A stretch of 64,000 bases of DNA, taken from the NCBI RefSeq assembly GCF_010894405.1, contig NZ_JAAIYA010000006.1, forward strand, positions 434,001-498,000. Reading direction: 5' to 3'. Position 1 is the stretch's first letter. Every line of letters starts with the position of its first letter. A model generated the notes under the pieces. That model was not told the DNA's origin and did not search any database. It was given only the letters and a program-made list of their open reading frames with translations. Origin of the DNA: Pyxidicoccus caerfyrddinensis (lineage in GTDB: Bacteria > Myxococcota > Myxococcia > Myxococcales > Myxococcaceae). Positions 54,543 through 62,766 of the stretch are shown here, piece after piece. Both the position numbers and the translations under genes were made by a program.

Positions 54543-54712
54543 GTCGGGCGGTCCTCCAGGAGGGAATTCGCGTGCTGCCTGTTAGCGCAAGGGAACGGCT
54601 GGCGCCTGATGAAATTCACCGGCCCCGGAGGGAGCGGCCGTGCGGCGGGGGTCGCCTGCCCGCAGGGCTCGAAAAGGGCGCGTAGGGTGAATGAAGAGGA
54701 CCCTCCAGGCGT

Positions 54713-54744
54713 TTGACTCCTCTAGGACACGACGTTTAGTGTCC
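54713..54744 (+). promoter_or_regulatory. metK promoter with overlapping palindrome
   Basis: TTGACT (54713-54718) and TTTAGT (54735-54740) are 16 bases apart, 5 of 6 and 4 of 6 matches. GGACAC (54725-54730) and GTGTCC (54739-54744) form a perfect inverted repeat across the -10 box, a likely operator. The leader of about 35 bases is too short for a known SAM riboswitch. Confidence 0.55.
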
Positions 54745-54783
54745 GGACCCTCGCGCACTGTTCCGCGCCAGTTCAGAGACGAC

Positions 54784-55953
54784 ATGCCTACCGACTATTT
54801 GTTCACGTCCGAATCCGTCACCGAAGGCCACCCGGACAAGATTGCCGACCAGATCTCCGACGGTGTGCTGGATGCCATCATTGCCAAGGATCCGCAGGCG
54901 CGCGTCGCCGTGGAGACGCTCGTCAAGACGGGCCTCGCCATCGTCGCTGGCGAGGTGACGACGAACTGTTACGTGGACATCCCGCGCATCGTTCGCAGCA
55001 CCATCTGCCGCATCGGCTACACCGATAGCTCCATGGGCTATGACGGCAACACCTGCGGCGTCATGGTGGCCATCGAGGGCCAGAGCCAGGACATCGCCCG
55101 CGGCGTGGACAACAAGAAGGACCAGGGCGCCGGCGACCAGGGCATGATGTTCGGCTTCGCGTGCGACGAGACGCCGGAGCTGATGCCCGCCCCGCTGCAC
55201 TACGCCCACGCGCTGACCCGCCGCCTGGCGGACGTGCGCCGCAAGCAGCACGACTGGATCCGCCCGGACGGCAAGAGCCAGGTGACGGTGCAGTACGTGG
55301 ACGGCCGCCCGGTGCGCATCGACGCGGTGGTGGTGTCCACGCAGCACGCCGAGGACGTCTCCAACAAGAAGATCCAGGAGGCCATCCGCGAGGACGTCAT
55401 CGCGAAGGCGCTGCCCAAGAAGCTCATCGACAACAAGACCAAGTTCTTCATCAACCCCACGGGCCGCTTCGTGGTGGGTGGCCCCATGGGCGACTCGGGC
55501 GTGACGGGCCGGAAGATCATCGTCGACACCTACGGCGGCATGGGCCGTCACGGTGGCGGCGCGTTCAGCGGCAAGGACCCGTCCAAGGTGGACCGCTCGG
55601 CCGCGTACATGGGCCGTCACATCGCGAAGAACGTGGTGGCCGCGGGCCTGGCGAAGCGCTGCGAGGTGCAGGTGTCCTACGCCATCGGCGTGGCCGAGCC
55701 GGTCAGCGTCATGGTGGAGACCTTCGGCACCGCCACGGTTCCCGAGGAGCGCATCGCCAAGGCCGTGCGTCAGGTGTTCGGCCTGCGTCCGCGCGAAATC
55801 ACCGAGTACCTGGACCTGCTGCGGCCCATCTACCAGAAGACCGCCGCGTACGGGCACTTCGGCCGCTCCGAGAAGGAGTTCACCTGGGAGCGCACCGACA
55901 AGAAGGACGCCCTGCGTGAAGCCGTCGGTTCGAGCCGCCTGAAGGCGGTCTGA
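54784..55953 (+). CDS. metK: S-adenosylmethionine synthetase
   Basis: 389 residues from the ATG at 54784 ([19 protein letters not shown]). All signatures are present: GHPDK (ATP-binding), [29 protein letters not shown] and [19 protein letters not shown]. It makes S-adenosylmethionine from methionine and ATP in the cytoplasm. The length and every conserved loop are normal. It is transcribed alone from a sigma-70-like promoter and ended by a strong terminator. Confidence 0.98.
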   Translation: MPTDYLFTSESVTEGHPDKIADQISDGVLDAIIAKDPQARVAVETLVKTGLAIVAGEVTTNCYVDIPRIVRSTICRIGYTDSSMGYDGNTCGVMVAIEGQSQDIARGVDNKKDQGAGDQGMMFGFACDETPELMPAPLHYAHALTRRLADVRRKQHDWIRPDGKSQVTVQYVDGRPVRIDAVVVSTQHAEDVSNKKIQEAIREDVIAKALPKKLIDNKTKFFINPTGRFVVGGPMGDSGVTGRKIIVDTYGGMGRHGGGAFSGKDPSKVDRSAAYMGRHIAKNVVAAGLAKRCEVQVSYAIGVAEPVSVMVETFGTATVPEERIAKAVRQVFGLRPREITEYLDLLRPIYQKTAAYGHFGRSEKEFTWERTDKKDALREAVGSSRLKAV

Positions 55954-55979
55954 TTCCGGAGCTGCTGCTGGCTTGAAAC

Positions 55980-56020
55980 CGCGCGCCTGTCCCGAGAGGG
56001 GCGGGCGCGCGTTTTCGTTT
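55980..56020 (+). terminator. Rho-independent terminator after metK
   Basis: CGCGCGCC (55980-55987) and GGCGCGCG (56004-56011) form an 8-bp stem with inner CCC/GGG pairs, followed by TTTTCGTTT. Confidence 0.9.
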
Positions 56021-56028
56021 CAGGGCTT

Positions 56029-56859
56029 CTACAGCAGGCCCTGCGCCTTCAGCGCGTCGATGGCGGCGGCGAGCGCGGGCGGTGGCGACGGCCGCTTGCC
56101 CGGCGGTGACTGCACGGCGCTGACGAAGACGTAGTTGCCGCGCGGCGAGGCGACGTGGCCCACCAGCCAGGTGATGTCACCCTCGGACTGGGGATACGTG
56201 CCCGTCTTGCAGCTCAGCACCGCGCCGTCCTTCCACGGGCCGCCCATGTTGATGCCTTCGCGGATGCTGGCCACGGTGTCCGGGCCCTGCACCAGCGTGG
56301 CCTTCACGGCCTCCAGGTTCTTCGGGCTCACGGGCAATTCGCCCCGGTACATGCGGGCGAGGAAGTCGAGCTGCTCGTCCGGGGAGATGCGCAGCGGGCC
56401 GCCCAGCCAGAAGCGGGTGATGTCGCCAGAGGCGTCCGCGGTGCCGTAGTGGAAGCGCTTCAGCCACTCCTCCATGCGCTTCTTCCCAATCTGCTTCGCC
56501 GTGCCCTGGAAGAACCAGAGGGCGGAGCGGCGCATGGCCGTGTCCATCGTCTGATCCTGGTTCCACATCGCGATGGCGTGCTTCGTGCCGTCCCACTTGC
56601 GCACCTCCGAGGTGCTGGAGACGACGCCCGTCTCCAGCGCGATGAGGGCGTGGGGCACCTTGAAGGAGGAGGCCGGGACGAGGCGCTTCGCGCACTTCTC
56701 CGCGTCGTTGCGCGTCACCGTGCCCGTCTTCAGGTCCATGAGCAGGAAGCAGCCCGGATGCGCGGGGGCGGGCTTCGGGGTCTCGGCGGCGGAGAGAGTG
56801 GAGGCGAGGGTGGTGACGACGAGCAGCGCGGCGCGTGCGAAGCGGTGGGGTTGCGGCAT
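56029..56859 (-). CDS. Class D (OXA-type) beta-lactamase
   Basis: 276 residues from ATG 56859, with AGGAG upstream; signal peptide MPQPHRFARAALLVVTTLAS. Class D motifs: S64-S-F-K67, WxxF and FWLGGPLRIS, KTG at 218-220 in SCKTGTYP. Two motifs deviate: SxV is SAL (112-114) and YGN is YGT (138-140). Both changes are at positions that shape the active site, so activity on common penicillins may be low or altered. It acts in the periplasm. No mobile element or resistance cassette is nearby; it is likely an intrinsic chromosomal gene. Confidence 0.93.
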   Translation of the reverse strand: MPQPHRFARAALLVVTTLASTLSAAETPKPAPAHPGCFLLMDLKTGTVTRNDAEKCAKRLVPASSFKVPHALIALETGVVSSTSEVRKWDGTKHAIAMWNQDQTMDTAMRRSALWFFQGTAKQIGKKRMEEWLKRFHYGTADASGDITRFWLGGPLRISPDEQLDFLARMYRGELPVSPKNLEAVKATLVQGPDTVASIREGINMGGPWKDGAVLSCKTGTYPQSEGDITWLVGHVASPRGNYVFVSAVQSPPGKRPSPPPALAAAIDALKAQGLL

Positions 56860-57146
56860 GCGGTGGCTCCTGGGGGGCTTGGTGGGCAGTGGACCTGCGG
56901 GGTGGGGCCTGGAGCAAGGTGTGGGCCAGTCTGTGTGCGGGTGGAAGGGGTTGTCGGCCGTGGCTGCTCGGACACGGGGCGTGTGTCTCCACCCGCACGC
57001 GGCCGTTGCCGTGGGTGACTCGACATGGGGTTGCACCTGTTTCGCCTTCCACGAATGAGGAACCGCGCACCGGGCAAGTGAAAGTCGCGGCGGCAGGGGA
57101 AGGGGCGTAGCTTCGAGGCAGGAAGATTCACGGGTGTCGTCGTTGG
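56860..57146. other. Divergent intergenic region, OXA/CHAT
   Basis: 287 bases holding the promoters of the beta-lactamase and the CHAT gene. No clear consensus boxes, palindromes or hairpins were found. Confidence 0.35.
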
Positions 57147-59939
57147 ATGGGCGTGGGTTGCCTTGATGCTCAGGCAGGGAGTGCGGAGTTGGTGGAGGAC
57201 AAGCCTCGTTCCTGGAGGCCGTGGCTGCGCCGGGCCGTACTCGTGGGCCTGGTCGCCATGGCGGGAGTGGTTGCTGTTTCGGTGGGCCTGCCGTCCTCGC
57301 GGAGCGCCGCGAGCGAGCCGGTGCCTCCGGCCCTGTTCCTGACGGACGCGCCCACGCGCACGATTGAAGCGCGGGTGAGCTACCCGGGAGCGGACGTCCA
57401 CCGTCCCTATGGGCCGTTGCGCTCGGGCGATGCCGGGGCCGTGCCGCCCGCGCCCCTGCGCGAGCTGGCGCGGATGGAGGCGCAGGGGGATGTGCACGGG
57501 CTCGCGGCCGCGTACCTGGTGCGCGGCAACACGCAGATGGCGGCGCCGTACCTGGCGAAGGCGGTGGAGTCGCCGGACGTGGCCAGCGACAGTGCCATCC
57601 TCGCGCTGGACCGGAAGGACTTCGCGAAGGCGCTCGAGTTGCTGGAGGGCGCGCTCAAGGCGGACCCGAAGCATGCGCAGGCGCTGTGGAACCGCGGGCT
57701 GGTGCTGAAGGAGCTGGAGCTGTGGGCGCTGGCGGCGCAGTCGTTCGAGGCGGTGGCCGCCTTGGGAGAACACGGGTGGGCGGGGGAGGCGAGGACGCGG
57801 GCGGAGTCGCTGCGCGGTCGGCTCGTGGACCACTGGCAGGAGACGATGGATGCCGCCAAGGCCCTGGTCACCGATGCGAGCACCGTTACCCCGGAGCTGC
57901 TCCAATCAAAGCCTGGGGTCTTCCGCGCGTATCTGTATGAAGCAATACGTGTAGCAGGCTCTGTAGCGCGGCTCCGGGAGTTGGCGCCGTTGGCTGACGC
58001 ACTCGACGCGCGTTACGGGGGCACGGCCCTGCGTGATGCCATCCGCTGGGCGCAGTCTCGAAACTTCCGCAGTCGAGGACCGTTGGCCGCGCGCTACCTG
58101 GAGCTGTATCGCACGCATCAGGTCGCGGGGGGATTGCGGTCCTATCTGGAGGAAGTGCTGCGAGCGGGAGAACGTGACCTGTACATGGGCGCGGTCTTCC
58201 ACGAGAAGAAGGTGGACGAGCATCTGGCCACCTTCGCGGAACTGGCCGCACAGGTGGGGGACCCGTGGTTCCTGTTGCTGGCGGACCACGAAAAAGCCCT
58301 GGCCTCCATCCGGCGCGGAGAGCTGCTCCATGCGGAGCAGCTCCTGTTGGGCGCCGTGGCCCGCTGCCAGGCGCAGCCCATCGGCTACCGCTGCATCCGT
58401 ATCGAAGCGGACCTGTCCGACCTCTACCGCCAGCTCCACCGGCTGGCGGAGTCGAACCAGCACGCTCAAGCGGCGCTCTCCAGCTATCGCGGTGACAGTC
58501 GCTGGAGCGAGGAGCAACACCTGCAGCAGTTGGGGCAGAACGCTCGCTATCTCGGTGAGGCCGCGCTGGCGCGTGCGTATCTGGAAGAGACGATCGCCCG
58601 GAACCCGAGCGACTGCAGGATGCGTCACTTCGTGCGGTCAAACGATGCTCTGGCGCGGCTGCAAGCGCTGGACGTAGTGGCGGCTCGCGCGGATATGACC
58701 GAGGCGTTGTCGTGCGAAGCCCCACTGTCCATCACGGGAGCGGGGACCCTGGTGGACCTTGCCCGCTTGCGTCCCGATGCCGAGCAGGACCGCAAGCTGT
58801 TGGAGGGGCTCAATGCCCTCCGTAGCCCAGGAAGGCTCCCTCCGGGACAGTTGGCCCTCGTCACGCATTTCGAGGGGCGCTTCCATGTAGAGCGGGACCG
58901 GGCGCGGGGCGAGGCACTGCTCCGGCGTGCCATCGCCGAGGCGCGGGAGTTGCCCTCGTATGACGTGGACGCGCGGAAGGCGCGGGCCTACAGCCACACC
59001 TCCTTGCTGTTCTCCGCCGGGAAGGCCGGTGAGCATGCGCGGGCCCTGGCGCTCTTTGGTGAGGAGCTGGGGGAAGTGCTTCCGCGGCAGTGTCTGCTTG
59101 CGGTGACGGTGGATGCCGAGCGGACCCTCATCCTCACGCTGGGCAGGGATGGCCAGCTGCAATCCCACTACGACGCGAGCCGCACCATCCCTTTGGGGGA
59201 AGACCTCCATGGACTCGTCCCCGAGCCGCTGTTGGTGTCGCTTCGTGCGTGTGAGCAGGTGGCCGTCGTGGCACGTCCTCCGCTGCATGGCCGGGCGGGC
59301 CTGTTGCCCGCCGACATGGCGTGGTCCTACTACGTTCCGCGTCCCCATCCCGGAGCGCCCGTGGTCGGTCCCACGCGGCGTCTCGTGGTGGCTGACGTCG
59401 TGGCGCCCCGCGCGCTGGGGCTGCCTTCACTGAATGCCTGGGATGGCACGGTGGAGGCGGGAACCACGGTGCTATCCGGTCAGGATGCAACGCCCACCCG
59501 GACGTTGGCGGCAATGGCGGATGCCACGGAGGTGGAGGTCCACGCCCACGGGCTGGTGAACCCGAACCTCTCAGAAGCGTCTTTGTTGGTGCTGTCCCAG
59601 GAAGATAACGGGCGCTACGCGTTGACTGTGGGAGAGGTCCAGGCACGTAGGCTTCGGGGGCAGCCGCTGGTCATCCTGGCTGCGTGCCGTGCGGCGCATG
59701 GGGCGCCATGGACATATGAGCGATTCAGTCTGCCTGTTGCATTCATCAACGCGGGAGCTCGCGCGGTGCTCGCCGCCACGGTGGATGTGCCGGATGCGCA
59801 GGCGGGCGCGTTCTTCAATGCCGTGCGGGAGCGTATCCGGCATGGCGCGCACGCGGCAGTCGCGCTTCGCGACGTGCGGATGGTTTGGCTGAGCCGCGAC
59901 CCGGAGAGCTGGGTCCGCTCGGTGCTCGTGTTCGATTGA
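57147..59939 (+). CDS. Membrane-anchored TPR-CHAT protease
   Basis: 930 residues. One membrane segment (AVLVGLVAMAGVVAVSVGL, residues 30-48), then TPR-like helices from about 100 to 620 (AILALDRKDFAKALELLEGALKADPKHAQALWNRGLVLKEL and others). The C-terminal CHAT caspase-like domain has candidate catalytic H799 (or H801) in VEVHAHG and C847 in ILAACRAAHG. The start at 57147 has no good ribosome site, and a GTG/TTG downstream is possible. It should face the periplasm or cytosol depending on the helix orientation, which is unclear. A lipoprotein gene follows after about 34 bases. CHAT proteins are peptidases used in cell-death or defence systems. Confidence 0.87.
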   Translation: MGVGCLDAQAGSAELVEDKPRSWRPWLRRAVLVGLVAMAGVVAVSVGLPSSRSAASEPVPPALFLTDAPTRTIEARVSYPGADVHRPYGPLRSGDAGAVPPAPLRELARMEAQGDVHGLAAAYLVRGNTQMAAPYLAKAVESPDVASDSAILALDRKDFAKALELLEGALKADPKHAQALWNRGLVLKELELWALAAQSFEAVAALGEHGWAGEARTRAESLRGRLVDHWQETMDAAKALVTDASTVTPELLQSKPGVFRAYLYEAIRVAGSVARLRELAPLADALDARYGGTALRDAIRWAQSRNFRSRGPLAARYLELYRTHQVAGGLRSYLEEVLRAGERDLYMGAVFHEKKVDEHLATFAELAAQVGDPWFLLLADHEKALASIRRGELLHAEQLLLGAVARCQAQPIGYRCIRIEADLSDLYRQLHRLAESNQHAQAALSSYRGDSRWSEEQHLQQLGQNARYLGEAALARAYLEETIARNPSDCRMRHFVRSNDALARLQALDVVAARADMTEALSCEAPLSITGAGTLVDLARLRPDAEQDRKLLEGLNALRSPGRLPPGQLALVTHFEGRFHVERDRARGEALLRRAIAEARELPSYDVDARKARAYSHTSLLFSAGKAGEHARALALFGEELGEVLPRQCLLAVTVDAERTLILTLGRDGQLQSHYDASRTIPLGEDLHGLVPEPLLVSLRACEQVAVVARPPLHGRAGLLPADMAWSYYVPRPHPGAPVVGPTRRLVVADVVAPRALGLPSLNAWDGTVEAGTTVLSGQDATPTRTLAAMADATEVEVHAHGLVNPNLSEASLLVLSQEDNGRYALTVGEVQARRLRGQPLVILAACRAAHGAPWTYERFSLPVAFINAGARAVLAATVDVPDAQAGAFFNAVRERIRHGAHAAVALRDVRMVWLSRDPESWVRSVLVFD

Positions 59940-59973
59940 TGATGGGATGGTCCCATCCTGAGTGAGGAGGGGG

Positions 59974-60618
59974 ATGCCAATGATGAAGAGATTCTTGCTG
60001 TGTGTCGTGTTGGCGGGTTCGTTGGCTGGTTGCCGCATCCTGGGGGAGCCCAAGCCCACGCCTGATAGGTGCCCCGAGCCGGGCCCGGTGCCCACTGCTC
60101 CGCCGGTGAAGGAACTGCCTCCGGGTTCCACTCCGCCGCCGGGGTCGACGCATGTCGTCGCGGCGTTGTGCCAGGAAACGGGCGCGTTCCATGCAGCCGG
60201 CGTCAACGTGAAGACCCGCTCCTTCACATACCTCGTGTCGGGCAACCGGGCCTCGCGGGAGTCGTTCCTCGCCAATGCCTACAGGTCGGGCGTTCCGGTC
60301 GTGCTCTACACCGGTCCCGTGAAGGTGCCCGGGGGCAAGCGTGCGAATGGCAATGCCGCCGCGGTCTCCTCCGGGGCCACGGCCGCGACGCCGGATACCG
60401 GTTCGGGTGAGGACGCGGTGCTCGACCCCTGCCACCTGGACAACGAGATTGGAGACAAGCCGCCGGAGACCCCGAAGGACCCCGGCAATTCCAACCCGGA
60501 TCAGATTGCTGCCTTCACCCAGCTGGCGTGGACGTCGGCCAACGCGGTGGACGGCGTCAGCGACCCAGCGGCCGCATCCAGCACGCAGCCCGCGCCAGGG
60601 ACGAGCGTTCCCCGGTAG
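59974..60618 (+). CDS. Proline-rich lipoprotein paired with CHAT gene
   Basis: 214 residues from the ATG at 59974 with GAGGAG just before it; ATGs at 59980 and 59983 fit the ribosome site equally well. The signal ends SLAGC. The mature protein has a Pro-rich linker (PGPVPTAPPVKELPPGS), a small domain with VNVKTRSFTYLVSGNRAS and VPVVLYTGP, and a low-complexity tail. Its only two later cysteines may pair. It starts about 34 bases after the CHAT stop and may be its partner or substrate. Confidence 0.8.
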   Translation: MPMMKRFLLCVVLAGSLAGCRILGEPKPTPDRCPEPGPVPTAPPVKELPPGSTPPPGSTHVVAALCQETGAFHAAGVNVKTRSFTYLVSGNRASRESFLANAYRSGVPVVLYTGPVKVPGGKRANGNAAAVSSGATAATPDTGSGEDAVLDPCHLDNEIGDKPPETPKDPGNSNPDQIAAFTQLAWTSANAVDGVSDPAAASSTQPAPGTSVPR

Positions 60619-60631
60619 TTCGTGAACGCAG

Positions 60632-60661
60632 GGCCGCCTTCCTTCGGGAAGGAAGGCGGCC
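60632..60661. terminator. 13-bp bidirectional hairpin
   Basis: GGCCGCCTTCCTT (60632-60644) and AAGGAAGGCGGCC (60649-60661) form a perfect stem with loop CGGG between the convergent lipoprotein and ychJ-like genes. No long U-run. Confidence 0.75.
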
Positions 60662-60665
60662 TCCG

Positions 60666-61136
60666 CTACTCCGGAAACGTCGCCAGCGTGAGGGCCTCCG
60701 GAGGCCCCTTCACATCCTTCGGCAACACCGTGACGCCGGACAGGTAGCGCCAACCCGTCCCGTCGTGTCGGAAATCCGAGCGCTCCACGAAGGACTGCTC
60801 CTTCCCCTTCTCGAACACCTTGGCGAAGAACAGCACCTGCGCCAGCCCGGACTCGTCCGGAGCCTTCCGGTCCATCACCACCAGCTTCGGGAACTGGTGG
60901 CCCTGGGCGTAGGCGCGCAGCCCGCGCAGGTACTCCTCCTGGGGGCGCGCGCGGTCCGGGTGGTCCGGGTGCAGCGTCTTCCACAGGTACGCCACCTCCC
61001 GCAGGGCGAAGGCGCTGTAGCGGCTGCGCATCAGCCGTTCGGCGTCGGGCGGCTCCGCCTCACCTCGGTGGAACGGGGCGCAGCACTCCTTGTAGCGGAG
61101 TCCGGAGCAGCAGGGACAGGGTGGGGCAGGGGGCAT
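60666..61136 (-). CDS. YchJ-family protein with SEC-C motif
   Basis: 156 residues. It begins MPPAPPCPCCSGLRYKECCAPFH, the SEC-C zinc motif (CxC-x8-C-C). RYSAFALREVAYLWKTLHP is the NTF2-like domain characteristic of YchJ. The end is typical of the family (VLFFAKVFEKGKEQSFVERSDFRHDGTGWRYLSG). The role is unknown; members bind zinc. It is divergent from the uppP gene. Confidence 0.93.
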   Translation of the reverse strand: MPPAPPCPCCSGLRYKECCAPFHRGEAEPPDAERLMRSRYSAFALREVAYLWKTLHPDHPDRARPQEEYLRGLRAYAQGHQFPKLVVMDRKAPDESGLAQVLFFAKVFEKGKEQSFVERSDFRHDGTGWRYLSGVTVLPKDVKGPPEALTLATFPE

Positions 61137-61251
61137 GGCGCGCCGTTCAGCCTACCCCGGGGGCGTGCCCGTGCGTGTGGGCCCGCACAGTGGTGGAGGA
61201 ACGCCCTTGCTGGCGGGGGAGAGCGGGCATACATCCGGGAGCCTCGCCCCT

Positions 61252-62145
61252 ATGAGCCTCCTCCAAGCCATCGTCCTGGGACTGGTCCAGGGCCTCACCG
61301 AGTTCCTCCCCATCAGCTCCACCGCGCACCTGCGCATCGCGCCGGAGCTGTTCGGCTGGAAGGACCCGGGAGCCGCGTACTCCGCCGTCATCCAATTGGG
61401 CACGGTGGCCGCCGTGCTCATCTACTTCCGCAAGGACATCGTCTCGCTGACGGCGGCCTTCTTCCGCGGGCTGGCCCGGCGCGAGCCCTTCGGCACCCTG
61501 GAGTCGCGGCTGGCGTGGTTCGTCCTCGTGGGCACGCTGCCCGTGGGCATCTGCGGGCTCCTCTTCAAGAAGCTCATCGAGAACCAGTTCCGCTCGCTCT
61601 ACATCATCTCCGGCAGCCTCATCGTCCTCGCGCTCATCCTCTTCCTGGCGGAGCGGTTCGCCTCCCACAAGCGGACGCTGGAGGACATGCGCTGGAAGGA
61701 CGGCATCATCATCGGCCTGTGGCAGGCGCTGGCGCTGATTCCGGGCTCATCGCGCTCGGGCACCACGCTGACGGGCGGCCTGTCCCTGGGCTTCAAGCGC
61801 GAGGACGCGGCGCGCTACTCCTTCCTGCTGTCCATTCCCGCCACCACCCTGGCCGGCATCTTCGAGCTCAAGCACCTGCTGGAGGCCACCGAGCGGCCGT
61901 CCGCCCTGTCCCTGTGGGTGGGCACGCTGGTGGCGTTCGGCTCGGGCATGGCGGCCATCGCCTGGCTGTTGCGCTACCTGCGCACGCGCACCACGCTGGT
62001 CTTCGTCGTGTACCGCGTTGCGCTGGGCGTGCTCCTGCTGGTGCTCCTGCAGATGGGCAAGCTCCAGCCGCGCTCCGGCCTGGAGAACATCGACCTGCCG
62101 AAGGAGCCGGGCACGCAGCAGATCGAGAAGCAGGTCACGGACTAG
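61252..62145 (+). CDS. uppP: Undecaprenyl-diphosphatase
   Basis: 297 residues from the ATG at 61252 (MSLLQAIVLGLVQGLTEFLPISSTAHL), which carries the first active-site motif GLTEFLPISSTAH. The second is ALIPGSSRSGTTLTGG. Eight membrane helices, inner membrane. It recycles undecaprenyl pyrophosphate, so it is needed for peptidoglycan and gives bacitracin tolerance. The 20-residue polar C-terminal tail (QPRSGLENIDLPKEP) is slightly longer than usual. It is followed 14 bases later by a Nudix gene. Confidence 0.97.
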   Translation: MSLLQAIVLGLVQGLTEFLPISSTAHLRIAPELFGWKDPGAAYSAVIQLGTVAAVLIYFRKDIVSLTAAFFRGLARREPFGTLESRLAWFVLVGTLPVGICGLLFKKLIENQFRSLYIISGSLIVLALILFLAERFASHKRTLEDMRWKDGIIIGLWQALALIPGSSRSGTTLTGGLSLGFKREDAARYSFLLSIPATTLAGIFELKHLLEATERPSALSLWVGTLVAFGSGMAAIAWLLRYLRTRTTLVFVVYRVALGVLLLVLLQMGKLQPRSGLENIDLPKEPGTQQIEKQVTD

Positions 62146-62159
62146 GGAAGGGTGCCGTC

Positions 62160-62762
62160 GTGAGCGTGGAGGCGTTGTTCCAATCGCTGGAGTCGCGGCT
62201 GTCCGCGCGGCCGGCTCGCACGGTGGACCTGCCGGGGCTGGTGCTGCGCGAGGCCGCGGTGCTGGTGCCGGTGTTCGAGCGGGACGGCGTGCCGCACGTG
62301 CTCTTCACGCGCCGGCCCGCCAACCTGCGCACCCACGCGGACCAGTACAGCTTCCCCGGCGGCGGGCGGGACGCCGAGGACGCGACGCCGCTGCACACCG
62401 CGCTGCGCGAGACGGAAGAAGAGCTGGGCATCGACCGGCGGCGCGTGCGCGTGCTGGGCATGCTCGACGAGGTGCCCACCATCTCCCAGTACCGCGTGCG
62501 CCCCTTCGTGGGCGTCATCCCCGGGGACGGCCAGTACGCCCCGAGCCCGGAAGAGGTGGCCTTCATCCTCGAGGTGCCGCTGGCGAGCCTGCTGGACCCC
62601 GCCATCCTCCGCACCGAGCGCAAGGAGGTCTTCGGCTCCGAGCGCGAGCTGTACTTCTATACGTACGGCACCCACGTCATCTGGGGCGCCACGGCGCGCA
62701 TCCTCCGTGACTTCCTCAACCACGTGACGCAGGTGTCCGAGCGGGCCCGCGCGCCAGGCTGA
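62160..62762 (+). CDS. CoA-pyrophosphatase-type Nudix hydrolase
   Basis: 200 residues from a GTG at 62160, with GGGAAGGG upstream. It has the UPF0035-type lead (FTRRPANLRTHADQYSFPGGGRD) and the Nudix helix ALRETEEELGI. These mark the NUDT7/YeaB subfamily, which cleaves coenzyme A and its thioesters to phosphopantetheine and 3',5'-ADP. Cytoplasmic. It is probably translated with uppP but unrelated in function. Confidence 0.93.
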   Translation: MSVEALFQSLESRLSARPARTVDLPGLVLREAAVLVPVFERDGVPHVLFTRRPANLRTHADQYSFPGGGRDAEDATPLHTALRETEEELGIDRRRVRVLGMLDEVPTISQYRVRPFVGVIPGDGQYAPSPEEVAFILEVPLASLLDPAILRTERKEVFGSERELYFYTYGTHVIWGATARILRDFLNHVTQVSERARAPG

Positions 62763-62766
62763 AGCG

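Noticed and set aside
54745..54783. SAM or SAH riboswitch ahead of metK
   Set aside because: The leader is only about 35-40 bases from the probable start point and has no matching fold.
56029..56859. Acquired antibiotic resistance gene
   Set aside because: No integron, transposon or composition change around it; it lies between metK and a myxobacterial CHAT gene.
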